Source: Metaphire vulgaris
Taxonomy: Eukaryota; Annelida; Clitellata; Crassiclitellata; Megascolecidae
Direction of reading: 5' to 3'
Length of the DNA: 64,000 bases
NCBI GenBank assembly: GCA_018105865.1
Contig: CM030859.1
Span: 8,182,168 to 8,246,167, forward strand
The notes under the pieces: generated by a model
What the model was told of the DNA's origin: nothing
Seen by the model: the letters and a program-made list of their open reading frames with translations, nothing else
Database searches by the model: none
Program-made: the position numbers and the translations under genes
In this document: positions 53,882 through 64,000 of the stretch, in pieces
Position numbering within the stretch: position 1 is the stretch's first letter
How the letters are laid out: each line of letters begins with the position of its first letter

Positions 53882-54907
53882 CAGTGGCGTATTTACCATT
53901 GGGCCATTTGGGCCATGGCCCCCCCTTTGGTCTTGGCCTATAGCCTGTCCTGACCCATCCATTCTGGCCAATCAAGTGCTGTAGTTGTCCCACGTACGTA
54001 CAGAAAGTTAATTCAAGAATTTCAAGTATATGCCTCAGGTCTTCTAATTAAACCATAATCTTAATTTTATAATCTTGTCACTCCAGCGTTGGAAAATCGC
54101 CTCAATGGACTCACACATCTTCATATTCACAGAGATTTCGAGCTTTGTTATCAGGGCCGCTTTTACCATTTTTGGGGCCCGGGGCAAGACTATAGTTTTC
54201 AAACGGTATAGTAAAAGCAAGGCGTAGTAACAGTATTCTTATAATTTCAAAGTTTTTATCAGACTTCTCAGATGTTATTCAAGTTTAGTAACTTAGCAAG
54301 CTGCAACGCCAGTAAAGGTCATTTTACGAGCTTTTCGGCTAGCAAAAACTTGAATAACATCTGAGAAGTCTAAGCCGCGCAGAATGTCCGCGTTCAGGCT
54401 CAGTAGCGCCAGGTGATTGAGCCGGTCTTTTGTTGACCTCATCAGATTTTTTACCAGCACCAGTTTTGAAAAAGACCGTTGACCAGTGCAGTTCGATACC
54501 ATCAGAGAAAGGAAGATTTTCAACGCCACTTCTGTGTTTTGGAAAGTGGCGCAAAGTTCGCAAACGTCCTTCTCAATTATTAGCTGAAATTAGAACTGTG
54601 GGCTAAATAGCTGCACCTCATGACCGTTCAGAGAGCGAAAAAATATTTTCAGCCTAATATGCATAGAGGGCTTAGTCACAGCCCACAGAATTCCATTTTT
54701 TCTCCAATAAAGGTGGCTTGCACATGTTGATGAAAAGAACATAATCATGCATATTTTCGGAAAAACTTAATCTGGAAAATCTTAAAATGATCTTCAGGGC
54801 GAAGTCTGCAGCCCCACCAGGGTGGGGGGCTACGCCCCAGACCCCCATTATAGGCTCGCGCTCGCCACGGGCTGGCCCCCCTTACCAAAATTCTAAATAC
54901 GCCACTG
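53882..54907. mobile_element. hAT transposon, internally deleted, perfect 8-bp TSD
   Basis: The terminal inverted repeats are CAGTGGCGTATTTA and TAAATACGCCACTG. The target duplication CAAGTCAG is identical at 53874-53881 and 54908-54915. The interior holds a transposase remnant on the minus strand. This is the only element in the window that ties the CAGTGGCG-ended MITEs to hAT by coding sequence. Confidence 0.93.
54293..54590 (-). pseudogene. hAT transposase C-terminal (dimerisation) remnant
   Basis: The minus-strand frame reads LIIEKDVCELCATFQNTEV, ALKIFLSLMVSNCTGQRSF, SKLVLVKNLMRSTKDRLNHL, ALLSLNADILRGLDFSDVI and QVFASRKARK. This is the hAT-family dimerisation domain in the ZMYM1-like form (ERSFSKLKLIKN-type motif, L-LLS...DI-R--DF--II--FA--KARK). 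The catalytic core upstream is missing, so no active transposase is encoded here. Confidence 0.85.
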
Positions 54908-54924
54908 CAAGTCAGACTATGAAA

Positions 54925-55060
54925 AAAGCAGAGAGACAGAGAGAGAGAGAGACAGAGAAAGAGACAGAGACGGAGAGAGAGGAGAGAGACACGGAGACAG
55001 ACAGAGACAGAGACAGAGAAACAGATAGAGATACAGACAAACAGACAGACAGAGACAGAA
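54925..55060. repeat. GAGACA-rich microsatellite
   Basis: GAGAGACAGA and CAGACAGA units, just beyond the hAT right target duplication. Confidence 0.92.
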
Positions 55061-55159
55061 TACTTTATTTGAATCAGGCTTGCAATTGTGTCCTGTTAAT
55101 ATTTCATTCGACCATTATCGACATTTGTACAAAATAGACTTTATTCACAGTGTACTTAC

Positions 55160-55366
55160 TCAGGCCTAAGATGACTGCGAGGTCCTAGCAGAGCCAGCCG
55201 AGAGTTCCGAGTTCCAGCGCACGGAAGAGGAGCTGCTGTGAGCGTCGTTCAGAATGAAATCGCTTCTCAATCGAGGTAACACAAGCTCTTCCCTCCTCCA
55301 GCTCCTCCATCGGGAGCCAAAGATCACAGATCGTGGAAGATGATGCACAACACCTTTCGATTCCAT
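55160..55366 (-). other. Candidate upstream exon with consensus donor
   Basis: On the minus strand a consensus donor (CCTGA then GTAAGT) ends at 55160, preceded 25 bp earlier by a pyrimidine-rich acceptor CTGCTAG. The 25-nt interval reads DLAVILGL and ends in phase 1, which would join in frame to exon 1. It could be the end of a signal-peptide exon or a 5' UTR exon of the CUB gene, but no start codon is visible and the support is positional only. Confidence 0.15.
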
Positions 55367-55429
55367 TCTCAGCGGGAGACTGCAGCTACGAGGGATCAGT
55401 ATGCCATCGCCGTCAAATGTGGCGCTAAA

Positions 55430-56410
55430 TCATTTCTAGAATTATTCCGATCTCACCACCACCACCACCACCAGAAGCGCTTGGAAGCGTCTCAGAGCGC
55501 GCACCATCGACTATTTTTCTAGCGCCACTACTAAGAAATGCTTGTTTTTTTGTCAGTGGCTTTAGCTCTGATATCGTCCAGCGCTATTATAGAGAGGGGA
55601 AAATAAGAACAGTGAAGGTGGCAATTGAAGAATATTTCACGTAAATTCACGCTTTCTCCAGAATAAGTCTACATATCAAGACATCGAGACCGCTGGAGAC
55701 TGGGCGAGACAGTTTCCAAGACGGTCGGGCCACGGAGCAGGCTGACCGCCTGCAGTGGACGGTGACTGCAGATGGCGACGCCATTTCGCTGTCATCTAGA
55801 GGCGTCTGCTGGCGATTTTAGAAATACAGTAGACAACTGCATGTAAACAACCGAAATTGCAGAAGATTCAGAGATACTGTGAGAATATGTTTAAACCAAC
55901 AAATATCTAGAAATATTTTAAGCAAAATGAGATTTTTCCGTTGCGATTCTAAACATCTTAAACGCGCCATGAAAAATTTCTGTATATATTGTTAGTTTCA
56001 TTATATAGGCCTAGGCCTATTGCACTGCTTTCAAATGCTGGTTTGCAATTGGACGCTTGGCAGAAAACGTTTTGGGAAAGATGTCAATTTTCTACAAAAC
56101 TCAAGATTTTACCGAAATATGAAAAGCACGATGAACAGACCTGAGAGAAATCAAAACATTTTAAGGAGATTCCGAGCGTCTTTGGCGCCAAAATCCAGTA
56201 GACAAGGAGATGGTGATCTTTAACTCGAAGAAATCTCCTGGAAATCCATTTTCAGTGTCTAGAAACGTGAGATGGACGGATGCATTCAGCCTTGGTGCGT
56301 GGACGGTCCGAGAGTATTATTGATTGACGCCGTGCATTTGTACATCAATACCATTACTGTGCGATGTGGCTTTTCCATCCACGGCGTGGTTTGGGATATT
56401 TTTTGAAGAT
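55430..56410. other. Upstream flank, nothing recognised
   Basis: Unique-looking sequence. The open frame at 56020-56223 has no domain. Confidence 0.5.
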
Positions 56411-56415
56411 TCTAC

Positions 56416-56600
56416 CAGGAGCGTAGCGACGGGGGGGGTATATCGGTATATATACCCCAAAATCAGTCTACCTTAAAGTTGTTTATGTGATTTACATGTG
56501 GTTATATGTGGTTTATATGGTTCATGTGGTTTATAGTTAAGATTTTTACCCACCCAAAATATTTATACCCTCCCAGATCAAATTCCTGGCTACGCCCATG
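56416..56600. mobile_element. GGGGTATATCGGTATATA-family MITE
   Basis: It starts CAGGAGCGTAGCGACGGGGG and ends TGGCTACGCCCATG, with flanks GATTCTAC and ATTTCTAC. Confidence 0.88.
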
Positions 56601-56744
56601 ATTTCTACTTCAGTGCAGACTGTGTTTTACACCAGAAGAAATAATTTTCTTTTATGCAAAACCAAACAACCTATTGTACACATATCCTGCCATCGAAGAA
56701 ATATTGCGTGCTGCGGGGCAACGTTGGATTTATTAGGATACGGG

Positions 56745-56935
56745 CAGGGTTTAAACTAGGCCGTTTCCGGAGGGGAAAATTGCCCTTCACCCCGGAAATA
56801 TCAAATTCCACCCGAAAAATTTGGCATACTACATCAACTAACAGCAGCCCCTAGCAGAATTTCCCCCGGCTTTGTCAGTCTCCTCTCGGCTTTTTCAGTT
56901 TTCCCCCGCAGTCTAGAAGTCTAGATTAAACACTG
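56745..56935. mobile_element. CAGTGTTTAATCTAG-family MITE
   Basis: It starts CAGGGTTTAAACTAGGCCG and ends CTAGATTAAACACTG. The interior CATCAACTAACAGCAGCCCC is shared with 14312-14483. Flanks are only weakly duplicated. Confidence 0.87.
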
Positions 56936-57251
56936 GATTGTGGGGTTTCGTCCACAGCGAAAAATGGAATTTGCGATTTCCAGCTCGCCGAATGTGGGTG
57001 GGAAAAAATTTAATGGGGGTGGGGGGGTAGTCCAGCTACCGCTGCGTTTTGACAAATCGAACTTTGCGTGCAAGACGCTGTCCTTTCTTCCATGCATAGC
57101 AAAAAATCCGTCAAATTTCCATTTTGATTTGAAATTAAAATCCTCAAACTCTTGAAATCATAGCAAATTTCAGATAAAATTATCTGCAGCAAAACATTTC
57201 GAGCTACTTTCAAGTTTCTTATGCTGTAATATCATAGTGTATAGGCCCCGG

Positions 57252-57659
57252 CAGTGGCGTAGCCAGGGGGATTGATTACAAACCCCAGAAACAGTTTAGG
57301 TAATTTATTGTTCCCTATTGATTACAAACCCCCTGGCTGCCCGACCAACATTTTTTATTGGTTTCGCACATTTTTAATTTAATTTTTGGACGCGATTTTG
57401 GGGGTCAGACCCCTTGTCTGACCGACCCAAAAATTTGATCTTGGCGCTATAGAATCTAAAATTTCTAAATAGAACCTAACAGGTAACGCAATTAAGTAAG
57501 GTGACGACCTTACTTGCTTGTCAGCATTGGCTAAGGAAATGAAAGCGAAAGTGAAAGGAGAGATCAAGATGAGTATGACATTTCTTTGTTTGTCAACATG
57601 TGTCGAAGTGGGAAATTACAAATCATAACCCATTTTCGGAAATCCTGGCTACGCCACTG
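57252..57659. mobile_element. hAT-like MITE, GGCGTAGCCA family, with filler insertion
   Basis: The ends are CAGTGGCGTAGCCAGGG and CTGGCTACGCCACTG, with a perfect duplication GGCCCCGG. Near its left end a 33-bp segment (57284-57316) is an inverted copy of 57783-57815, flanked by a repeated TTGATTACAAACC. Confidence 0.92.
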
Positions 57660-57936
57660 GGCCCCGGAAACCAAATGCGTCGCTGCCACTTTACTAAGAA
57701 CCTCGCGATACACATATTTCAAACGCATATTAATTTTCAGCGTGTAAAATGTGTAATTTATTAGTTTCACCAAAAATTGTAGAGGGAACAATAAATTACC
57801 TAAACTGTTTCTGGGCCAAAACTAGTTCATCAATTTTCAAATAGTAATAATGACAATAGCTGCAGAGATAGCAAAGCGATAGCCTAGCTCGATCTTCTTT
57901 GCTTATCATTCTAGAGAGATTCTTTTCGTTTGGATC

Positions 57937-58015
57937 CAGGGGCGAAGCGACGGGGGTATATATCGGTATATAGTATATACTATATACCTCCAAAATCAAT
58001 ATATATATATATATT

Positions 58016-58061
<46 letters not shown>

Positions 58062-58174
58062 TAACATATATGATATATATAATATATATTTATATATTAT
58101 ATTATATGCGTAACAATAGGCCTATATACCCCAAAAAAATTTATACCCAAATCAAATTCCTGGCTACGCCCCTG
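57937..58174. mobile_element. GGGGTATATCGGTATATA-family MITE with expanded TA tract
   Basis: It starts CAGGGGCGAAGCGACGGGGG and ends TGGCTACGCCCCTG, with flanks TTTGGATC and GCTGGATC. A TA tract at about 57998-58060 has expanded inside it. Confidence 0.87.
57997..58090. repeat. (TA)n tract inside a MITE
   Basis: TA units with ATTACAAT and ACATATAACAT breaks. Confidence 0.93.
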
Positions 58175-58499
58175 GCTGGATCCATACATCTTAAGCATAC
58201 AAACTGCAGACACGCGAGCAGATGCTGTACTTTACTGAATAGCACACCCTAATGCGTCATATTCAGAAACATGTCTCGACATACATGCAAACAATGCATA
58301 AATTTCGGTAAAGATTTTTGACGAAATGCACAGCGTGAGTCACGCAAGCTAATAGATTTTTTGACCGAAAAAGGCATAATTGACTCAGTTTGAGAACTCG
58401 ATATTTTCGGCTTTTTTGAAAGAAAACGCAAATCAAAACTAACATCCGACACAGTATGGTATCAGTTAACTGTAACTGAAACTGAAATATCAGTTAACT

Positions 58500-58620
58500 G
58501 AAAATAACAAATTCCCCCGTAACATTTTGGGGTACTACATCAACTAACAGCAACCCCCTAGCTGGACTTCCCCCCGGCTTTGTCAGTCCCCCCGGAGTTC
58601 ATAGTCTAGAGTAAACACTG
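58500..58620. mobile_element. Partial CAGTGTTTAATCTAG-family MITE
   Basis: Only one side is clear: CATCAACTAACAGCAACCCC, CCCCGGCTTTGTCAGT, ending CTAGAGTAAACACTG. Confidence 0.75.
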
Positions 58621-59183
58621 CATACAAATACACATTTCTCTTAGAATGCGTTCTCGATCACGACACTGCAATCTCAAACGAATTTCAGATAATTGTGAAC
58701 AATTGTGAAAGCATTAGTTTCATGGTGGTAAAATTCTACTAAGTCGCTGGGCTCGAACCCTTCCCCACCGCCCAACCCCACCCCAATACTTCTGAAAGGC
58801 TAATGTAGCCCAGGGAAAGGGATGTGTATAGGGATTGGCTCTCCACTTTTTCATTCAATAATATTATGTATTAGAATCAAACGGTGAGTTCTGGTACATA
58901 TTTTATAGGCTGTAATTACGATTTATTTCTGAGTGGCCAAAAGCTGTAATACAACTAAGTATATCGATTCGGTTGACACTCAGACCCGATAGGCTATCCC
59001 TAGAAAATTTATCATCGGTTTTTGGCAAATCGCACGACTGGTCCCACCCTGAATAGGAGGGTCAGCCTCTGGTGACCCCTTTATTGTTATGCCTATGATC
59101 AAAATACAGTAATGCGTTTATCGCATCCGGCCATTTCTATGCAGTAGAGTCGGCCCGCCGAGAGGGACCAGAGAGGCAGATGC

Positions 59184-59568
59184 TAATGGCGGATTTACCA
59201 CGGTACAAATGGCACATGCATCGGTACCGGGGCCCACCAATAAAATGAAATTTGAGGGTACCCACCTTTTCCATTAACAATATATTTATTTAGCGAGTTT
59301 TTAAAAATATTTTAAATTTTATTTTCGGAATATAATCTTTCTTTTGGGATATAATCTTTCTTTTGGATGTACGTAGAATTATTTGTCTCGCGCGCAACGC
59401 CATGAAAAATGCGAACAAGCAAAAAAGGTCATCACCACTTTCTTTCAGACACTGGATCTGTAAATTTTCCGACGAAAGTTCTCCGAGATTTTGAAAAAAT
59501 AAAAACCGATTCACGTACAGAGGATTTTTCCCGTACCGGGGAGCCTAAAGGTTGTAAATCCGCCACCG
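59184..59568. mobile_element. hAT-like MITE, TGGCGGATTTAC ends
   Basis: The ends are TAATGGCGGATTTACC and GTAAATCCGCCACCG, with flanks GCAGATGC and GCAAATGC (7 of 8). Confidence 0.82.
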
Positions 59569-59699
59569 GCAAATGCCCAGGGGTCCGACGATTTGTAGGG
59601 GTTCGGGGCGGGCCCGCAATAAACTTACCTTTTACAGTACAATATTTATGGCTGAAATGGTCTTGCAACTGAATATGATCAGTGACTTAGCGATGGCTG

Positions 59700-61225
59700 T
59701 GTGACTTGTGGGCGCGAAAGGTGGCCAAACTAGGCATTGTGCGCCCTTTACTTGCAAACGTGAATACAACATTGATTACATTACATGTAGACCGAAAAGT
59801 TTTGACAGGCAATAGAAAGGTCCTCGCCTGAGTCTTACAGCTAAATTATTGTATGATTGCACTCCTTATTACAATTTCCTTTCTTAAACTATCCTCAAAA
59901 ACTTAGAGATTGTTCAGGGGCCCGTGACCCTGATTTTCTGTCGATGGGGCTGTATAGCACTATTGTTTTTGAACGCATTCCATCCAAAATAACGCACCCC
60001 GCTATCTGGTAAACTCTAGCGCACGTTTTTATTTTGTTTGACTGAGACAACGGCTCACTTGTGAGCGAGAATGTTTGGAAACAGTGGATTCGTTAAGCTC
60101 AGAACACTAGCGTGGAAGAAAGACTTGATTCGCCATACGGATTAGCACTAAAACAAAATTTGACTGAATTTTTTTAAATGCTTCACGATTAAGTTGAGCA
60201 AATTGTTATTGGTTATTTTGTAACTAAAATAGCTAAATTTGTAGCCAGGCTTAAGAGTTTGTTGCTATTTAGTTGTGTGCAATAATTTCATCAAGAACAC
60301 CTTCTTTAAGTGCATTCATAATTCAATAAATAATACTGTCGCTTTACGCTACGTCTCTTTTGCAAAGAAATTTTATTTGCAGTGTAGTTAACAGCAAAAT
60401 GCTTTGAAAAATATTCTCATTCCGTTGCTTTTAAACAAAGATTATAATTATGGACAAGGATTGCTTTATTATACATATACATGCACACATTTTGGAAGCA
60501 GCGAATGGCATGATTGGCTATCAAACTGCGTTAATGGACACAGTTCGTTTGAATTTGAGTAGATTGCCGGTAATAGGTTCTGGTTCCCAATGGCGCCACT
60601 CTCTCTCTCAGCTTGGCATTAACACATTTAAATAATTTATATTTTATATTTAAATCCAATGGTATTAAAAATTTAAAACCGGACCTACTTTCTTTTATTG
60701 AAGTGAAGGTTGTAGTATGATCTTACTAGGCATTTGTCGTGAACTATCGATTTCATTCATCCTAATAAATTGATCGGTTTATTATAAGAATTATTTTTAA
60801 AAGCTACAAAATTCGTGATGTTCGGGATTTCCAAGAACGCCTTAGCGAACCTCGTTGTCGATTGGCAAAACTTTGAATAGATAGAATTTTCGTTTTCTTA
60901 ATCTCCAAACCATCTCTATAAGCCTTTATCTGGAAAACTCTTTCGCTAACAACAGTAACGTACTACACTAAATATACAAAACCTCAATTTCCATAAATTT
61001 GCCAAAATACACAAGAATATACACGATACAGTATATTACCATGCGAGTCTTTTACTTAATCGACTAGTTAGCCAGTCAGTCAATTAATCAGTCAATTATT
61101 TATTTATTTAGTTAATAAGTTAGCCAAACTTCTGGATCTTCCTCACAAGCTAAAAACAATACGCCTACTACAGCAAATTAGCAAAAAAGCCCTTTTTCTA
61201 ACGTCACAAGTATCACCAAAATTAA
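59700..61225. other. Upstream flank, nothing recognised
   Basis: AT-rich, no repeats identified and no coding frame with domain similarity. The 61-residue frame at 60450-60635 is unassigned. Confidence 0.5.
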
Positions 61226-61228
61226 CAA

Positions 61229-61500
61229 ATAATCATCATCATTCTCCACACAGTCTTTGACTTTCTTTGTAGGCTGATCTGGTTCTATTGGCATCGAAGT
61301 GGTTTTGTATTTCTGAGCATTTCTCTTGTATCCAACTTTCTTTGTCTCTTTTGTTTAGTATTTTGACTTCTCTTGTAATCCAATTTAACTATTTTCAATT
61401 TTCGATTTTGTCAATTCTTATTTTCCTTCTTTCATCTCGGAGTTTTTTTAACTTTTTGGCTGATCCACTCTTTTTCCTTTCTTCTTTTCCAATCATAATA
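61229..61500 (-). pseudogene. LINE fragment (endonuclease-RT linker) with GAT tail
   Basis: On the minus strand the frames give RKKSGSAKKLKKLRDERRK, then after a frameshift REVKILNKRDKESWIQEK, CSEIQNHFDANRTRSAYKES and QRLCGE. This is the region between endonuclease and RT in LINE ORF2 proteins. It then jumps directly to a short (ATG)n tail, as if the RT had been deleted while the 3' tail was kept. Confidence 0.65.
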
Positions 61501-61756
61501 GTTTATGAAAATGATTTCGCAAAAATGGGTCTACAAACTCTGCACAGTGTAGAGAATTTATGCAACACTGGGTCTACAACAAATGCAATATCTCCATCTG
61601 GCGAACATCGCCATAGAAGAGGATCTTGAGCTATGATAAAACATTTTTAAAGACTGAAATATAAAGAGTACATCACGATTAGCCTATGTTGAGTGTGAAT
61701 ATTTATCATCTCGTAAATAGGATGGTTCCTGATGGAAACACGCCTTTGGACTCGTC

Positions 61757-62144
61757 CAGTGGCGTCATTTCACACTTTTCTTGAGAGGGGGGCGACTGAA
61801 AATTTTAAAATTTTTACGTTTTTCAATTTTTCATTTTTTCTCAATTTTCAATATTTTTCTTAAAAAAGTTGACGACCTTTTACACATCGATTTCTGAAGC
61901 CAAGAATGACGTACAGTAGTGATCGGCCTTTTGAGACTTTTTATTTACAAGATGGTTGCTTCTTCAGGTTGCTCGACATCAAGCACTCCAGATTTTTAAG
62001 GCTTTAGGGGTTGCTGGATTATTTGACCCCAAACGCAAATGACGTCCCTGTTTTTGTTTTTAAATTGCACAAATTAATACATTATAAATTAATACTTTTC
62101 ATTTCTTGTTGGTTACGCTGTATTAGCATCAAATGACGCCTCTG
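61757..62144. mobile_element. hAT-like MITE, CAGTGGCGTCATTT family
   Basis: The ends are CAGTGGCGTCATTT and AAATGACGCCTCTG, with a perfect duplication GACTCGTC. It shares ends with 5262-5548. It contains a segment of about 70 bp (about 61884-61953) that recurs at about 62396-62466. Confidence 0.92.
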
Positions 62145-62649
62145 GACTCGTCGCTTGCCAGTTCTTTGTAATTGAATCAACAAACACCTTCATTAAGCAC
62201 TGTATTATTTAATAAGTAAGACGCAATCGCTTAACTGATAAGTCAATATGAGACGCCAGACCGCCGGTTACGTTCTATCTGTTTTCAGCAGAAGGGGCAC
62301 GTACAGTGTAGCTCACAGCAAAATGATTCGGAATGCAGTGTAATTCCGGTGTTTTAAAGCAAAAATAGTTATACGCACACATTGTTATAGGTCCTACACA
62401 TCGATTTCTGAAGTCAAAAACGATGTACAGTAGTGATCGGCCTTTTGAGACATTCGTTAATTACAAGACGAAATTCCTGTTGGATTTAAGTAGCTTCAAT
62501 CCGATGGTGCATCGCCGAAAAGATCTCAGATTGAAGGCAGATTACAAGTAAAAATCCAATTAAATTTAACTGAAAATCCACTGCTTTTCAAGCAGGATTA
62601 TTCGCTGACGGACTTACCAATCTTATTATTGCGAATGCTAAAGTCTCAC

Positions 62650-62735
62650 TATTTCATCTTTCGACTCCAAAGCTGAGCACCTCTGAGTAGAAATATAAAA
62701 AGCGCCATACAAATGCTAAATTACATATTTGTAAG
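62650..62735 (-). repeat. Interspersed repeat (GTAGCATTTGTATAGCGCC)
   Basis: The reverse complement carries the same order of motifs as 33638-33712 (ACTCAGAGGTGCTCAGCTTT). Confidence 0.65.
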
Positions 62736-63111
62736 AAATAACATGTAAAGGAGATAAATCTATGTTCGAATTTCTTGTTGGTTAGTCCGCTGTATTTACA
62801 TCAAACACACCCTCGTTTAGTATCGTGGCCGTTTTATAAAAGTTGTAAACCTATTTGAACATTAAGCCTCTTTTTTTGATTTTCTTCTGCTGGCAATGCG
62901 TAGCCCTACTGTTCATGGCAAAATGCTTGGGATAACTGACTTTCATTCCGCTGTCTTAAATTAAGGACAACATTATTCACGAGAATTCGACAGGAAAGGG
63001 CTTTGCGAAAAAACAGACGACGGCAAATATATCCGCGGTGATCGACTAAGATTTCACTAATCCACATAAAATAATAGCAGTGCGATTTCATTGTGTAAAA
63101 TCGATTTAAAA

Positions 63112-63447
63112 AAACATCATGATTTAATTTATAGTGGCTTAGGAGGCATTGCTGCCTGTGTGAAAGCCCAGTGTTTAATCAGCAGATTTTCCTGGAATGC
63201 ATCCGGGGACTGACAAAGCCGGGTGGGAACTGACAAAGCGGGGGGAATTCTGCTGTGCTAGGGCTGCTGTTAGTTGATGTAGTTTGCCAAAATTTCCGGG
63301 AGAATTTGAAATTTCCAGGGGAAAGGGCAATCCCCCCTCCGGAAACGGCCTAGACTAAACCCTGGTGAAAACCTCTAGGGGCGCTAACGGGGCTTGAACC
63401 CGTCCCGTCAGCTCTGCCGCTCCAGCGCGTAAACCACTCTGCAAGAC
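63112..63447 (-). mobile_element. tRNA-derived SINE (family A) split by a MITE
   Basis: The tail half is at 63118-63168 and the head half at 63374-63447. A 197-bp MITE with its 8-bp duplication lies between. Confidence 0.87.
63169..63365. mobile_element. CAGTGTTTAATC-family MITE nested in a SINE
   Basis: It starts CAGTGTTTAATCAGCAG and ends CTAGACTAAACCCTGG, with duplications TGAAAGCC and TGAAAACC (7 of 8). It splits a tRNA-derived SINE (63112-63447). Confidence 0.92.
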
Positions 63448-63529
63448 TAACAGAAATTTGCAGTATAAGCAGCGGTAGTGAAACATGTCACTGTCTTAGT
63501 AAAACCATTAACTCTGCTCGCCACTAACT

Positions 63530-63725
63530 CAGTGGCGGCTCCAGGATTTGGCAAGTGGGGGGGCCGTTGGGGTGGCAACTTCTAATCATTGGGGGCCAAC
63601 CATTTGTTGTTTAATGTATGTAGCATTAAGTATAGGGTCCCAACGGCGGGGCCACTGGCGGGGCAGGCACTCAATAGGGGGGCACGGGCCCCCCTGACCC
63701 TGACCCCTCGGTGGAGCCGCCACTG
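63530..63725. mobile_element. hAT-like MITE, CAGTGGCGGCT family
   Basis: The ends are CAGTGGCGGCTCCAGG and GGAGCCGCCACTG, with a perfect 8-bp duplication CACTAACT on both sides. Internal sequence matches 1201-1391 in the opposite orientation. Confidence 0.92.
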
Positions 63726-64000
63726 CACTAACTGCTCTCGAGGTTGTCTGGATGGTATAAGTATTATTATCTCACATATCGTTCATAAAATGTATTTCGC
63801 CATCTAGCGAACAGTACCAGAACAAATGAAGGTATTCCTGCATCGATACACGTTGAAACAAATTTCTTTCCGACCGAGTTCACATGAATACTTCGCCATT
63901 ATATTCAGCCATATTACTACTTATTATTTTAGAATCAGAATGACTAGATATAGAAGTAGACTTATACATTTTCTGTTATTTAGTTCTTTGAAATTGCAAC

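Noticed and set aside
61288..61629. 113-residue plus-strand hydrophobic open frame
   Set aside because: It is the antisense of a LINE linker fragment on the minus strand.

Overview
This is a gene-poor, repeat-rich stretch of an animal nuclear genome, most likely a marine invertebrate. The evidence is one multi-exon gene with GT-AG introns and extracellular CUB and LDL-receptor class A modules, fragments of several non-LTR retrotransposons, tRNA- and 5S-rRNA-derived SINEs, about thirty short hAT-like DNA transposons, and very long di-, tri- and tetranucleotide microsatellites. I cannot name the phylum from the sequence alone. There is no sign of bacterial, organellar or viral origin.

The only convincing protein-coding gene runs on the minus strand from about 48.1 kb down to 6.03 kb. 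I reconstruct ten exons whose splice sites and reading phases all agree: 48135-47958, 42776-42562, 38490-38280, 33579-33317, 24172-23986, 21850-21657, 20984-20774, 18567-18344, 9985-9869 and 6301-6030. Together they encode 689 residues after the signal peptide: four CUB domains, each split over two exons, one LDLa module, one transmembrane helix and a short cytoplasmic tail ending in Ser-Ile-Val, a class I PDZ ligand. CUB repeats followed by LDLa and a transmembrane helix is the layout of receptor-auxiliary proteins such as NETO (two CUBs) and nematode LEV-10 (five CUBs). This protein has four. The 3' end of the coding sequence is complete. The 5' end (signal peptide and start codon) is unresolved and lies next to a DNA-transposon insertion.

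Everything else is introns, flanks and repeats. From 1 to 6 kb there are hAT-like elements, a CCAAT-rich minisatellite and a pair of inverted 15-bp minisatellites. From 6 to 18 kb (introns 8 and 9) there are 5S-related SINEs, a tRNA-SINE, a tandemly duplicated older repeat and a frameshifted LINE. From 18 to 33 kb there is an intronic CTG tract (about 74 units in the gene sense) and large ATT and TAC arrays. From 33 to 48 kb there are further MITEs, TGGGTT-type elements, GAT and ATCT arrays, and a CpG-rich patch near 45.2 kb. From 48 to 64 kb there are LINE 3' ends, a 1-kb hAT element with a transposase remnant and perfect 8-bp target duplications, and more MITEs, some nested. Many MITEs have exact 8-bp target-site duplications readable on both sides. 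Where the gene's splice sites sit against microsatellites or MITEs, these repeats may influence its splicing.
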